DNA of 36,316 nt from RFQD01 sp049314515. GTDB lineage: Bacteria; Actinomycetota; Actinomycetes; Actinomycetales; Microbacteriaceae. How positions within the stretch are numbered: the stretch's first letter is position 1; every line of letters starts with the position of its first letter. Below are positions 9,234 to 15,209 of this stretch, in pieces. A program made the position numbers and the translations under genes. The notes beneath the pieces are model-generated. The model did not search any database. It saw only the letters and a list, made by a program, of their open reading frames with translations, and was not told where the DNA came from. The DNA lies in the NCBI GenBank assembly GCA_049314515.1, contig JBMOEY010000004.1, forward strand, positions 1 through 36,316, written 5' to 3'.

Positions 9234-10463
9234 ATGACCAGCGCGAATCCGGGCAGGCCGCCCGTGATTCTGCACGTCGACATGGATGCCTTTTTCGCGT
9301 CCGTCGAATTGCTGGACAATCCGCACGCCCGGGGAAAACCCGCCGTCGTGGCGCACGATTCGCCTCGCTCCGTTGTCACGAGTGCCACCTACGAAGCACG
9401 CGCCTTTGGTGTGCGCAGTGCCATGGGACTGACCGCTGCTCGACGACTGTGTCCCACGCTCATCGTGCTCGAACCACACCACGACCTGTACAAGCATTTC
9501 TCGCATCAAGTGATGGATATTTTCCGCTCGTTCACTCCACTCGTTGAGCCGCTCAGTATCGACGAAGCCTTCCTCGACGTCAGTGGCGCACGGCGTCTCA
9601 TCGGCGACGGGCCCCATGTCGCCGCCGAAATACGACGACGCGTTCTCGACGAAACGGGGTTGACGTGCTCGGTCGGCATCGGGCCGAGCAAGTTCATCGC
9701 CAAGCTCGCCTCGAGCAGTGCTAAGCCGGACGGCGTGCTCGAGGTAGATGCCAATCGAGTACTCGAGTTTTTGCATCCTCTTCCCATCAGAGCGCTGTGG
9801 GGCGTCGGACCGCAAACAGCGAAGGTGCTCGAGCGACGGGGAATCCGCACCGTAGCCGACATCGCCGACACGCCCGTTTCGTCTCTCGTTGCGGCGCTCG
9901 GAGACGGCATCGGTCGACACCTGCACGATCTCTCGCACGGGAGGGATGATCGCCCTGTGGTTGCGCGAGCTCGGGAGAAGAGCATTAGCCGAGCACACAC
10001 CTTCGATCGTGACGTGTCGGAACCGGATACGATTCGAGCGCTTTTGTTGAGCGAATCCAATCGGGTTGCGAGAGCCCTGCGTGAGGCAGGTCTCGACGCG
10101 CGCACGATTAGCATCGGGGTGACCTTTGCGAACTTTCACAGCGTTTCGAGGTCGGTCACGTTGGCGGAGCCCACACAAACGGGTCGCGCAATCTTGAGCC
10201 ACGCGCTCGCCCTGCTCGACGAATTTGATCCGCGTCGCATGCCAATCCGACTGTTGAGCGTGCGGGCATCCAATCTGGTGGAATCCGGTACTGCTCCACT
10301 CGCACTGTGGAGCGAAGCGCAAGATGCGGCTTTTGATGTATGGCATGAGGCCGAGCTTGCGATGGACAATGTCACGGCGAAGTTCGGTCATGATGCCGTG
10401 CGTCCGGCGTCGCTACTGAAACGAGCGGATTTGTCCGCAAGAATTGGCGACTCGAGCGACTAG
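9234..10463 (+). CDS. dinB: DNA polymerase IV (Y-family, DinB)
   Basis: This is an error-prone translesion polymerase acting at damaged or stalled forks. The 409-aa protein carries the Y-family motifs: HVDMDAFFASVE with catalytic Asp16, TYEARAFGVRSAMG, SIDEAFLD with Asp110 and Glu111, and CSVGIGPSKFIAKLAS. Next come the helix-hairpin-helix thumb (ALWGVGPQTAKVLERRGI) and a little-finger domain (REKSISRAHTFDRDV onward). It is somewhat longer than the E. coli enzyme. No clear beta-clamp-binding motif is visible at the C-terminus. I see no LexA box upstream. The stop codon overlaps a TAGGCT box that may drive the downstream thiamine operon. Confidence 0.95.
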   Translation: MTSANPGRPPVILHVDMDAFFASVELLDNPHARGKPAVVAHDSPRSVVTSATYEARAFGVRSAMGLTAARRLCPTLIVLEPHHDLYKHFSHQVMDIFRSFTPLVEPLSIDEAFLDVSGARRLIGDGPHVAAEIRRRVLDETGLTCSVGIGPSKFIAKLASSSAKPDGVLEVDANRVLEFLHPLPIRALWGVGPQTAKVLERRGIRTVADIADTPVSSLVAALGDGIGRHLHDLSHGRDDRPVVARAREKSISRAHTFDRDVSEPDTIRALLLSESNRVARALREAGLDARTISIGVTFANFHSVSRSVTLAEPTQTGRAILSHALALLDEFDPRRMPIRLLSVRASNLVESGTAPLALWSEAQDAAFDVWHEAELAMDNVTAKFGHDAVRPASLLKRADLSARIGDSSD

Positions 10464-10466
10464 GCT
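10461..10466 (+). promoter_or_regulatory. Probable -10 box for the TPP-riboswitch transcript
   Basis: TAGGCT fits the actinobacterial TANNNT -10 pattern. The expected start seven bases downstream (about 10473) coincides with the 5' edge of the TPP aptamer. No convincing -35 hexamer is visible at the right spacing. The box overlaps the dinB stop codon. Confidence 0.4.
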
Positions 10467-10472
10467 GATGGG

Positions 10473-10569
10473 CACACACGGGAGTCCGGCGCAACCGGGC
10501 TGAGAGGAGCACGACAGGTGCTCGACCGTTCAACCTGATCTGGATCATGCCAGCGTTAGGGAGTACACC
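10473..10569 (+). promoter_or_regulatory. TPP riboswitch (THI element)
   Basis: The region holds the conserved thiamine pyrophosphate aptamer cores: GGGAGTCCGG at the 5' side, GGGCTGAGAGG in the pyrimidine-sensor arm, and AACCTGATCTGGATCATGCC followed by AGCGTTAGGGAGT on the 3' side. A GC-rich optional P3 hairpin (GAGCACGACAGGTGCTC) lies between them. It precedes ykoEDC by about 40 nt. No intrinsic terminator is visible between aptamer and gene, so TPP probably acts by hiding the AAAGGGG ribosome site at 10597-10603, possibly through the CCTCTT stretch at the aptamer's 3' end. Confidence 0.95.
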
Positions 10570-10611
10570 TCTTGAGAAATCCCGTGCCACCTGATGAAAG
10601 GGGCGCGAATA

Positions 10612-11229
10612 GTGCACGCAACACCACAAAACTCACGTAAATCAGGCGCAGCCGTAAAGCCGGTTGCTCGCCGAGACCGATTCCGCTGGCGCACGATAGA
10701 CATCGTGACGGCCGGTGCCATTGCCGTGGTTATGGGTGTTGTTTTTTGGGCCTGGGGCATCGTCTGGGCTCCGCTGTCAACTGTCTTGGGCATCCTGCCG
10801 GGTGTGGCGGGAATTTTGAATGGTCCGTGGCTCATCGCCGGCGTTGTCGCCGCTCTCATCATTCGAAAACCCGGTGCGGCTCTGTTCACCGAATTGTTGG
10901 CTGCAACGGTCAGCGCGCTGATCGGCGCTCAATGGGGAATTTTGACCTTGGTCTCTGGTCTCATCCAGGGACTCGGAGCAGAATTGATTTTCGCGATATT
11001 TGCCTATAGCCAGTGGAAATTGTGGACGGCCGTGCTCGCCGCCCTTGGTTCGAGTGTCGCGCTCGCTGCCAACGACTTGATCGTGTGGTACCCCGGCACG
11101 GGCCCAATGTTTCAGACCATTTACCTCGTGAGCAGCCTCGTCTCTGGTGCAGTGATTGCCGGAGTCGGTTCCTGGGGCATTGTGTCGGGTCTTTCGCGCG
11201 CCGGAGCCCTTCGCTCATTCCGTCGATAG
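10612..11229 (+). CDS. ykoE: Thiamine-precursor ECF transporter, substrate-binding membrane subunit (YkoE)
   Basis: This is the S component of an energy-coupling-factor importer, predicted from TPP control and family knowledge to take up hydroxymethylpyrimidine or a related thiamine precursor. The 205-aa protein follows the YkoE pattern, with about five or six membrane segments and motifs such as GILPGVAGILNGPWLIAG, RKPGAALFTELLAA and SGLIQGLGAELIFA. I chose the GTG at 10612 because AAAGGGG (10597-10603) is spaced correctly; an in-frame ATG at 10594 lies upstream of that site. It is the first gene after the TPP riboswitch and is followed by its ATPase and T component. Confidence 0.9.
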   Translation: MHATPQNSRKSGAAVKPVARRDRFRWRTIDIVTAGAIAVVMGVVFWAWGIVWAPLSTVLGILPGVAGILNGPWLIAGVVAALIIRKPGAALFTELLAATVSALIGAQWGILTLVSGLIQGLGAELIFAIFAYSQWKLWTAVLAALGSSVALAANDLIVWYPGTGPMFQTIYLVSSLVSGAVIAGVGSWGIVSGLSRAGALRSFRR

Positions 11230-11231
11230 CC

Positions 11232-12671
11232 GTGCGTGCTCCTGCCGTAACAGGTTCGAGTGTTCATGTGTCAGATTGGCGCTGGATGCTCACCGCTGCA
11301 CCTGACGCGTCGACGTCCGACGTGGCACCCCGCGACTCTTCGCCACTCCTCTCCTTCGATATCTCTCCGGGGGAGTGCGTGCTCGTGCGTGGTCCCTCGG
11401 GGTCCGGAAAGTCGACGTTGTTGGCAAGTTTGGCGGGTCTCATTGACGTGAATCGACCGGGTACCGGTCGAGGCATTCCCGGTAGAGACGTCGTGAATCA
11501 GCTCACTGTTGAGGGGAACATCCGAATCGCTGCCGGAAGACCTGCCCAAGGTCTTGCCCGCGTTGGCTTGCTTTTGCAAGATCCCCTGACGCAAGCCGTT
11601 ATGCCGCGAGTCGGTGATGACATTGCCTTTGGGCTGGAAAACCTCGGAATCGATCCCGACGACATGCCTGCCCGCATTCGCGGGGCTCTCGACGCGGTTG
11701 GGCTCGACGTTGCGCTCACTGCGCTCACCGACCAGTTGTCCGGTGGCGAGCGTCAGCGACTCGCGCTCGCCGGTGTACTTGCCATGCGCCCGTCCCTCCT
11801 GTTGCTCGATGAACCGACCGCGAATCTCGATATCGAGGGCGCAATCCGGATTCGAGATGCGGTCGCCGCTGCCGTTCGTGAGCACAACCTCACATTAATC
11901 GTCGTCGACCATACGCCGGGTTTCTGGACCGACGTCGTGACCCGCACGATTGATGTGGAGCTGCCTGACGCCGCTAACCTCGGTCACGAACTGGCGGCCC
12001 GGCCAGGGTGGGGCGCCCATGCCCGAGCGAGCTCGAATGAAAGATTGACAGGTTTCGCTGCCATTCTCGCGCGCGCAACGAATCTGTCAGTGGGCTACCC
12101 GCGCGCACCTCGCGCGCAGGAAAATCTCAATTTTGATGTCGTGGCGGGCAGAATCCTCACTGTCACGGGTCGCAACGGGTCAGGCAAATCTGCGCTCGCA
12201 CTCACGCTCGCACAACTCATTCCCGCTCGCGCTGGCTCGATCAACTTTGCTCCTGTGCAGCCACGAATTGGCCTGGTTTTTCAAACTCCCGATCATCAAT
12301 TCATCGGGTCAACCGTGTTCTCCGACGTTCTCGCCGGCACGCGTGGGTCGCGTCAAGATCGTGACACGCGGGTTCGGAACACGCTCGCAGAGTTTCACCT
12401 TGTCGGTCTTGCGCATCGCAACCCGTTTGCTTTGTCTGGCGGTGAGAAGCGACGACTGTCAATCGCCGACGTCGTGGCAAGCATGACCGACGTCGAGCCG
12501 GGCATTCTCATTTTTGACGAGCCGAGCACCGGACAAGACGAACACACCTGGCGTGACCTCGTTCTCAGTTTGCGAAATCTGGCGGATGCGGGACACGGCC
12601 TCGTCGTCATCACTCACGATCAGCAACTGATCAGCGCAGTGAGTGACGGCCGGCTGGAGTTATCCTCGTGA
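11232..12671 (+). CDS. ykoD: ECF transporter fused double ATPase (YkoD)
   Basis: Two ABC ATPase domains in one chain energise the ECF importer, replacing separate EcfA and EcfA' subunits. With the GTG at 11232 the protein is 479 aa. NBD1 has Walker A GPSGSGKST (54-62), signature LSGGERQ (169-175) and LLLLDEPTANLD. NBD2 has Walker A GRNGSGKSA (313-321), signature LSGGEKRR (401-408), ILIFDEPSTGQDE and VITHDQ. The frame is open much further upstream inside ykoE, but the GTG two bases after the ykoE stop gives a normal N-terminus; no strong ribosome site is visible, so coupling to ykoE is likely. The N-terminal ~45 residues before the first P-loop strand are loosely conserved and an internal start is possible. 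Confidence 0.9.
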   Translation: MRAPAVTGSSVHVSDWRWMLTAAPDASTSDVAPRDSSPLLSFDISPGECVLVRGPSGSGKSTLLASLAGLIDVNRPGTGRGIPGRDVVNQLTVEGNIRIAAGRPAQGLARVGLLLQDPLTQAVMPRVGDDIAFGLENLGIDPDDMPARIRGALDAVGLDVALTALTDQLSGGERQRLALAGVLAMRPSLLLLDEPTANLDIEGAIRIRDAVAAAVREHNLTLIVVDHTPGFWTDVVTRTIDVELPDAANLGHELAARPGWGAHARASSNERLTGFAAILARATNLSVGYPRAPRAQENLNFDVVAGRILTVTGRNGSGKSALALTLAQLIPARAGSINFAPVQPRIGLVFQTPDHQFIGSTVFSDVLAGTRGSRQDRDTRVRNTLAEFHLVGLAHRNPFALSGGEKRRLSIADVVASMTDVEPGILIFDEPSTGQDEHTWRDLVLSLRNLADAGHGLVVITHDQQLISAVSDGRLELSS

Positions 12672-13417
12672 ATCCGTTGATGCGAATTGCATTCGTCGTG
12701 ATCGTCAGTCTGCCCCTACTGATCAGTCTCGACGTCGTTTCAGCCGGCATCACGCTCGCTCTCGAGGCCGTGACGTCACCCATCTGGTTGGGCAGTCCGC
12801 GACTCAGTGCACGTCGAGTCGCATTTGCTGCACTCACAATTCTTGTCGCTCTCGTCGCCACGGGAACAGCGACGGCGTTGTACGGTCGCCCCGGCGGGGC
12901 AGAGCTTTTTACCTGGGGACCCGTGCGCATCACTGAGCTCAGCCTCGGTCTAGCCGTTGCCGCATGTCTGCGCGTGGCCGCGCTCGTGATGCCGGCGGTA
13001 TTCATTTTTGCCACACTAGACATTGCCGAGCTCGGTGACGCGTTGATCCAGATAGCCCGGGTGCCCGCACGTTTCGTATGGGGTGCGGTTGCCGGGCTAC
13101 GGCTCATCGAACTCACCACAGCCGATTTTGGTCAAGTGCGGTTCGCTCGGCGCGCGCGGGGATTGCGAAGCGGTCCGGTGAGCGCACTCATGCCCTTGAT
13201 GGTGGTAAGCCTGCGTCGCGCAGAATCAATGGCCGTGGCTATGGAGGCCCGTGGTTTCGATCGGGGTGAGAAAACTGACACCCCGAAGCGCACCAATTAT
13301 CGGGCGTCTTCCATGTCGTGGCGTGATGCGTGTGGCCTATTGGTCGCGGTGTTTATTGCCGCGATCGCGACCATCACGTCACTGTTGACGGGAGCGTGGC
13401 ACGTTGTTCTCACCTGA
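12668..13417 (+). CDS. ykoC: ECF transporter transmembrane T component (YkoC)
   Basis: This is the EcfT-type scaffold that couples the double ATPase to YkoE. The 249-aa protein has about five hydrophobic segments and the two cytoplasmic coupling motifs of the family, RRARGLRSG and MEARGFDRG, located on the long helices that contact the ATPases. The GTG at 12668 overlaps the ykoD stop (GTGA), a translational-coupling arrangement. Its 3' end overlaps the TTG start of the next gene. Together ykoE-ykoD-ykoC make a complete dedicated ECF module. Confidence 0.9.
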   Translation: MNPLMRIAFVVIVSLPLLISLDVVSAGITLALEAVTSPIWLGSPRLSARRVAFAALTILVALVATGTATALYGRPGGAELFTWGPVRITELSLGLAVAACLRVAALVMPAVFIFATLDIAELGDALIQIARVPARFVWGAVAGLRLIELTTADFGQVRFARRARGLRSGPVSALMPLMVVSLRRAESMAVAMEARGFDRGEKTDTPKRTNYRASSMSWRDACGLLVAVFIAAIATITSLLTGAWHVVLT

Positions 13418-14003
13418 TGACGATGAGGCGTTGCCGGGCCTGAGTAGGCCGCAATTTGATCCTTCGGTGCTGGAACTCTCGTTGCGAGTCTCCCGACTTC
13501 CCCGTGGTTCGCTTGTGCTCATCGATGGAGCGAGCGGCACCGGAAAGACAACGCTGGCGAGTGAAGTCGAGCGCGTATTGTCCGGTGTCGATGTGCCTCT
13601 TGTGTTGCATATGGATGACTTCTACCCGGGATGGGACGGGCTGGAGGGGGGCATCCGCAATCTTCACAAATGGATTTTGCAGCCGCGGGCTGACGGTCAG
13701 CCGGTTCACTGGCAGCGTTACGACTGGCTCGCCGAACGATTTGACGGGAACTTCACCCTCGACACGTCACGGACCGTTGTGATTGAAGGATGCGGGTCCT
13801 TCGGTTTGGGCGCACACGCGCACGCCGACCTCAGCTTCTGGGTTTCGGCAGACGACGATGCGCGTCAGGAGCGGGCTCTCTCCCGAGACCCGAGCCACGA
13901 CTTTGCGGCACATTGGGATCAGTGGGATGCCCAGTTCGTTGCGTACGTGGAGCGTGAGGCTCCGGGGTCGCACGCGTCGATACATGTGCGTTGCGTTGGC
14001 TAG
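13404..14003 (+). CDS. P-loop nucleoside/uridine kinase-like protein
   Basis: This is a 199-aa NTPase with a P-loop GASGTGKTT (42-50) preceded by the strand GSLVLID. A DDFYPGWDGL motif follows, typical of the substrate/Mg2+ region in uridine-kinase-like enzymes, and later come RTVVIEGCG and a SFWVSADDDARQERALSRD segment that may form part of the lid. The substrate is unknown. The start is a TTG at 13404, inside the last codons of ykoC; a GGGAGCG site seven bases upstream supports it, and no ATG or GTG gives a full-length N-terminus. The overlap with ykoC means it is probably read with the TPP-controlled operon, hinting at a salvage role, but related genes also occur elsewhere in actinobacteria. 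Confidence 0.75.
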   Translation: MFSPDDDEALPGLSRPQFDPSVLELSLRVSRLPRGSLVLIDGASGTGKTTLASEVERVLSGVDVPLVLHMDDFYPGWDGLEGGIRNLHKWILQPRADGQPVHWQRYDWLAERFDGNFTLDTSRTVVIEGCGSFGLGAHAHADLSFWVSADDDARQERALSRDPSHDFAAHWDQWDAQFVAYVEREAPGSHASIHVRCVG

Positions 14004-14006
14004 GCT
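14001..14006 (+). promoter_or_regulatory. Possible -10 box for a leaderless gene
   Basis: TAGGCT overlaps the stop codon of the kinase-like gene. A start seven bases downstream (14013-14014) would fall on the ATG of the next ORF, giving a leaderless transcript. No clear -35 is seen. Confidence 0.35.
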
Positions 14007-14013
14007 ATTCGCC

Positions 14014-14274
14014 ATGACAGCATCACAGGCACACGACGTCTTTTACACCGCCGAGTTCGTTGACGGCCCGCTCGCGGGTGACGCCGAGGAGCGCGTTCTG
14101 GTACATGGCAAACATGACGTCAAGCTCAGCGTGGTCGCACTGGTCGACGGGCTTGAATCCATTTTTCGTTACAACGAGCTTGAAGCGCGCGAGATTCAGG
14201 GCAAGTTGCACGTCAAATACAGTTTCGACGCCGGGACGAGTGACCCGTTCGAGTCGGAAGACGAGAACGAGTAA
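14014..14274 (+). CDS. Conserved-looking hypothetical protein, 86 aa
   Basis: I do not recognise a named family. The protein begins MTASQAHDVFYTAEFVDGPL and ends in a strongly acidic tail (DPFESEDENE). Alternating hydrophobic stretches (VKLSVVALVDGLESIFRYNEL, GKLHVKYSFDAG) suggest a small beta-rich cytoplasmic fold; there is no signal peptide or membrane helix. No ribosome site is evident, consistent with leaderless expression from TAGGCT at 14001-14006. The gene ends just before a strong bidirectional hairpin. The in-frame extension upstream to 13783 runs through the kinase gene and is not used. Confidence 0.7.
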   Translation: MTASQAHDVFYTAEFVDGPLAGDAEERVLVHGKHDVKLSVVALVDGLESIFRYNELEAREIQGKLHVKYSFDAGTSDPFESEDENE

Positions 14275-14299
14275 GTCGACCTCGCGTCCCGCAGACAAA

Positions 14300-14332
14300 A
14301 AAGCAGGCTCGAAGCGATTTCGAGCCTGCTTT
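14300..14332. terminator. Bidirectional intrinsic terminator
   Basis: A perfect 14-bp stem (AAAGCAGGCTCGAA with TTCGAGCCTGCTTT) has a 5-nt loop. On the minus strand it is followed by six T residues, terminating the orn/tRNA-His transcript. On the plus strand it ends the 86-aa gene, with a shorter T run. Confidence 0.9.
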
Positions 14333-14337
14333 AACTT

Positions 14338-14414
14338 TGGGGTGAGTAACGGGGCTTGAACCCGCGACCCCCTGGACCACAACCAGGTGCTCTACCAACT
14401 GAGCTATACCCACC
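14338..14414 (-). tRNA. tRNA-His (GTG anticodon)
   Basis: On the minus strand the cloverleaf is complete. Acceptor arm GTGGGTA pairs with TACTCAC (one G-T pair). The D arm is GCTCAGTTGGTAGAGC, the anticodon arm is CCTGG-TTGTGGT-CCAGG with anticodon GTG, and the T arm is CGGGTTCAAGCCCCG-like. The extra G-1 at 14414 faces C73 at 14341, the identity pair of histidine tRNAs. A 3' CCA is encoded (14340-14338). It lies 38 nt downstream of orn and directly before the hairpin terminator. Confidence 0.96.
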
Positions 14415-14452
14415 ATGTGCTCGCGGCGAGGAGAGCAACGTGGTCGATTCTA

Positions 14453-15070
14453 TTACACGAGGTCCGCGTACTTTTCGCCCATCGCGGCAGAAGCCTGTTG
14501 AGCCTGCTCTGTGGTGATGTCTCCGGATGCGTCAAAGACGCTCGCTCGGTAGTAGTCGAGTTCGCGAATCGACTCTCTAATGTCGTCGAGCGCACGGTGC
14601 CCGTTGCGTTTGGGTGGTGCATTGAAATACACGCGGGGTTGCCAACGGCGCGCAAGCTCCTTGATGGTGGACACGTCGATCGTGCGATAGTGCAAGCGAC
14701 CTTCGAGCACCGGCATATAGCGCACCAAGAATGCCCGGTCGGTACCGACTGAGTTGCCGGCTAGTGGAGGCTTGACGCCTTCGGGTACGAGGCCATCGAG
14801 GTAGTCGAGCACCGTCGCTTGCGCCTCTTCGACTGATATCCCGTGTTCAATCTCGGTGATCAGCCCCGACGAGGTGTGCATTTCACGCACGAAGTCACCC
14901 ATATTTGCCAGGGCCGAATCGTGTGGCTTGATGACCAATTGAAGCCCGGCATGCAGCGGTTCGAGCTGGGAGTCCGTCACGATGACGGCGATCTCGACAA
15001 GCTCATCGACGTTCACGTCGAGGCCCGTCATTTCGCAATCTATCCACACCAGCAGGTCGTTGTTCGGCAT
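14453..15070 (-). CDS. orn: Oligoribonuclease
   Basis: Orn degrades 2-5 nt RNA oligomers to mononucleotides and completes mRNA and pGpG turnover in the cytoplasm. The 205-aa protein starts MPNNDLLVWIDCEMTGLDV with catalytic Asp11 and Glu13 of the DEDDh exonuclease fold. It continues with AGNSVGTDRAFLVRYMP and the final HRALDDIRESIREL motif holding the catalytic His and Asp. The frame is open upstream to 15652 but that region is antisense to the protease gene; the ATG at 15070 gives the normal N-terminus. It is probably cotranscribed with tRNA-His. There is no good ribosome site, and a TAGACT/TAGATA -10 region lies so close that the mRNA may be leaderless. Confidence 0.95.
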   Translation of the reverse strand: MPNNDLLVWIDCEMTGLDVNVDELVEIAVIVTDSQLEPLHAGLQLVIKPHDSALANMGDFVREMHTSSGLITEIEHGISVEEAQATVLDYLDGLVPEGVKPPLAGNSVGTDRAFLVRYMPVLEGRLHYRTIDVSTIKELARRWQPRVYFNAPPKRNGHRALDDIRESIRELDYYRASVFDASGDITTEQAQQASAAMGEKYADLV

Positions 15071-15077
15071 GCGGGCA

Positions 15078-15109
15078 AGTCTATCTATGGGGGTCTGACA
15101 GGCGTCGAA
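15078..15109 (-). promoter_or_regulatory. Possible orn promoter
   Basis: Read on the minus strand, TTCGAC (15109-15104) is followed after 16 nt by TAGATA, which overlaps a second candidate, TAGACT (15083-15078). The latter would place the transcript start at about 15071, next to the orn ATG. The match is suggestive only. Confidence 0.35.
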
Positions 15110-15209
15110 GCAAGACATCTTGTACAAAACTTGGACGTTCTCTGGCAGTCCGCTGAATTGGGCACCACTAACGTCGGTGACATTGGACACGAAGGGATCC
15201 GAAGAGAAC

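Noticed and set aside
9222..10391. Long open frame (389 codons) antisense to dinB
   Set aside because: The plus strand carries unmistakable Y-family polymerase motifs; the antisense product has none.
11013..11231. N-terminal extension of ykoD into ykoE
   Set aside because: It overlaps the S-component gene in another frame and has no family resemblance; the GTG at 11232 gives a normal ATPase N-terminus.
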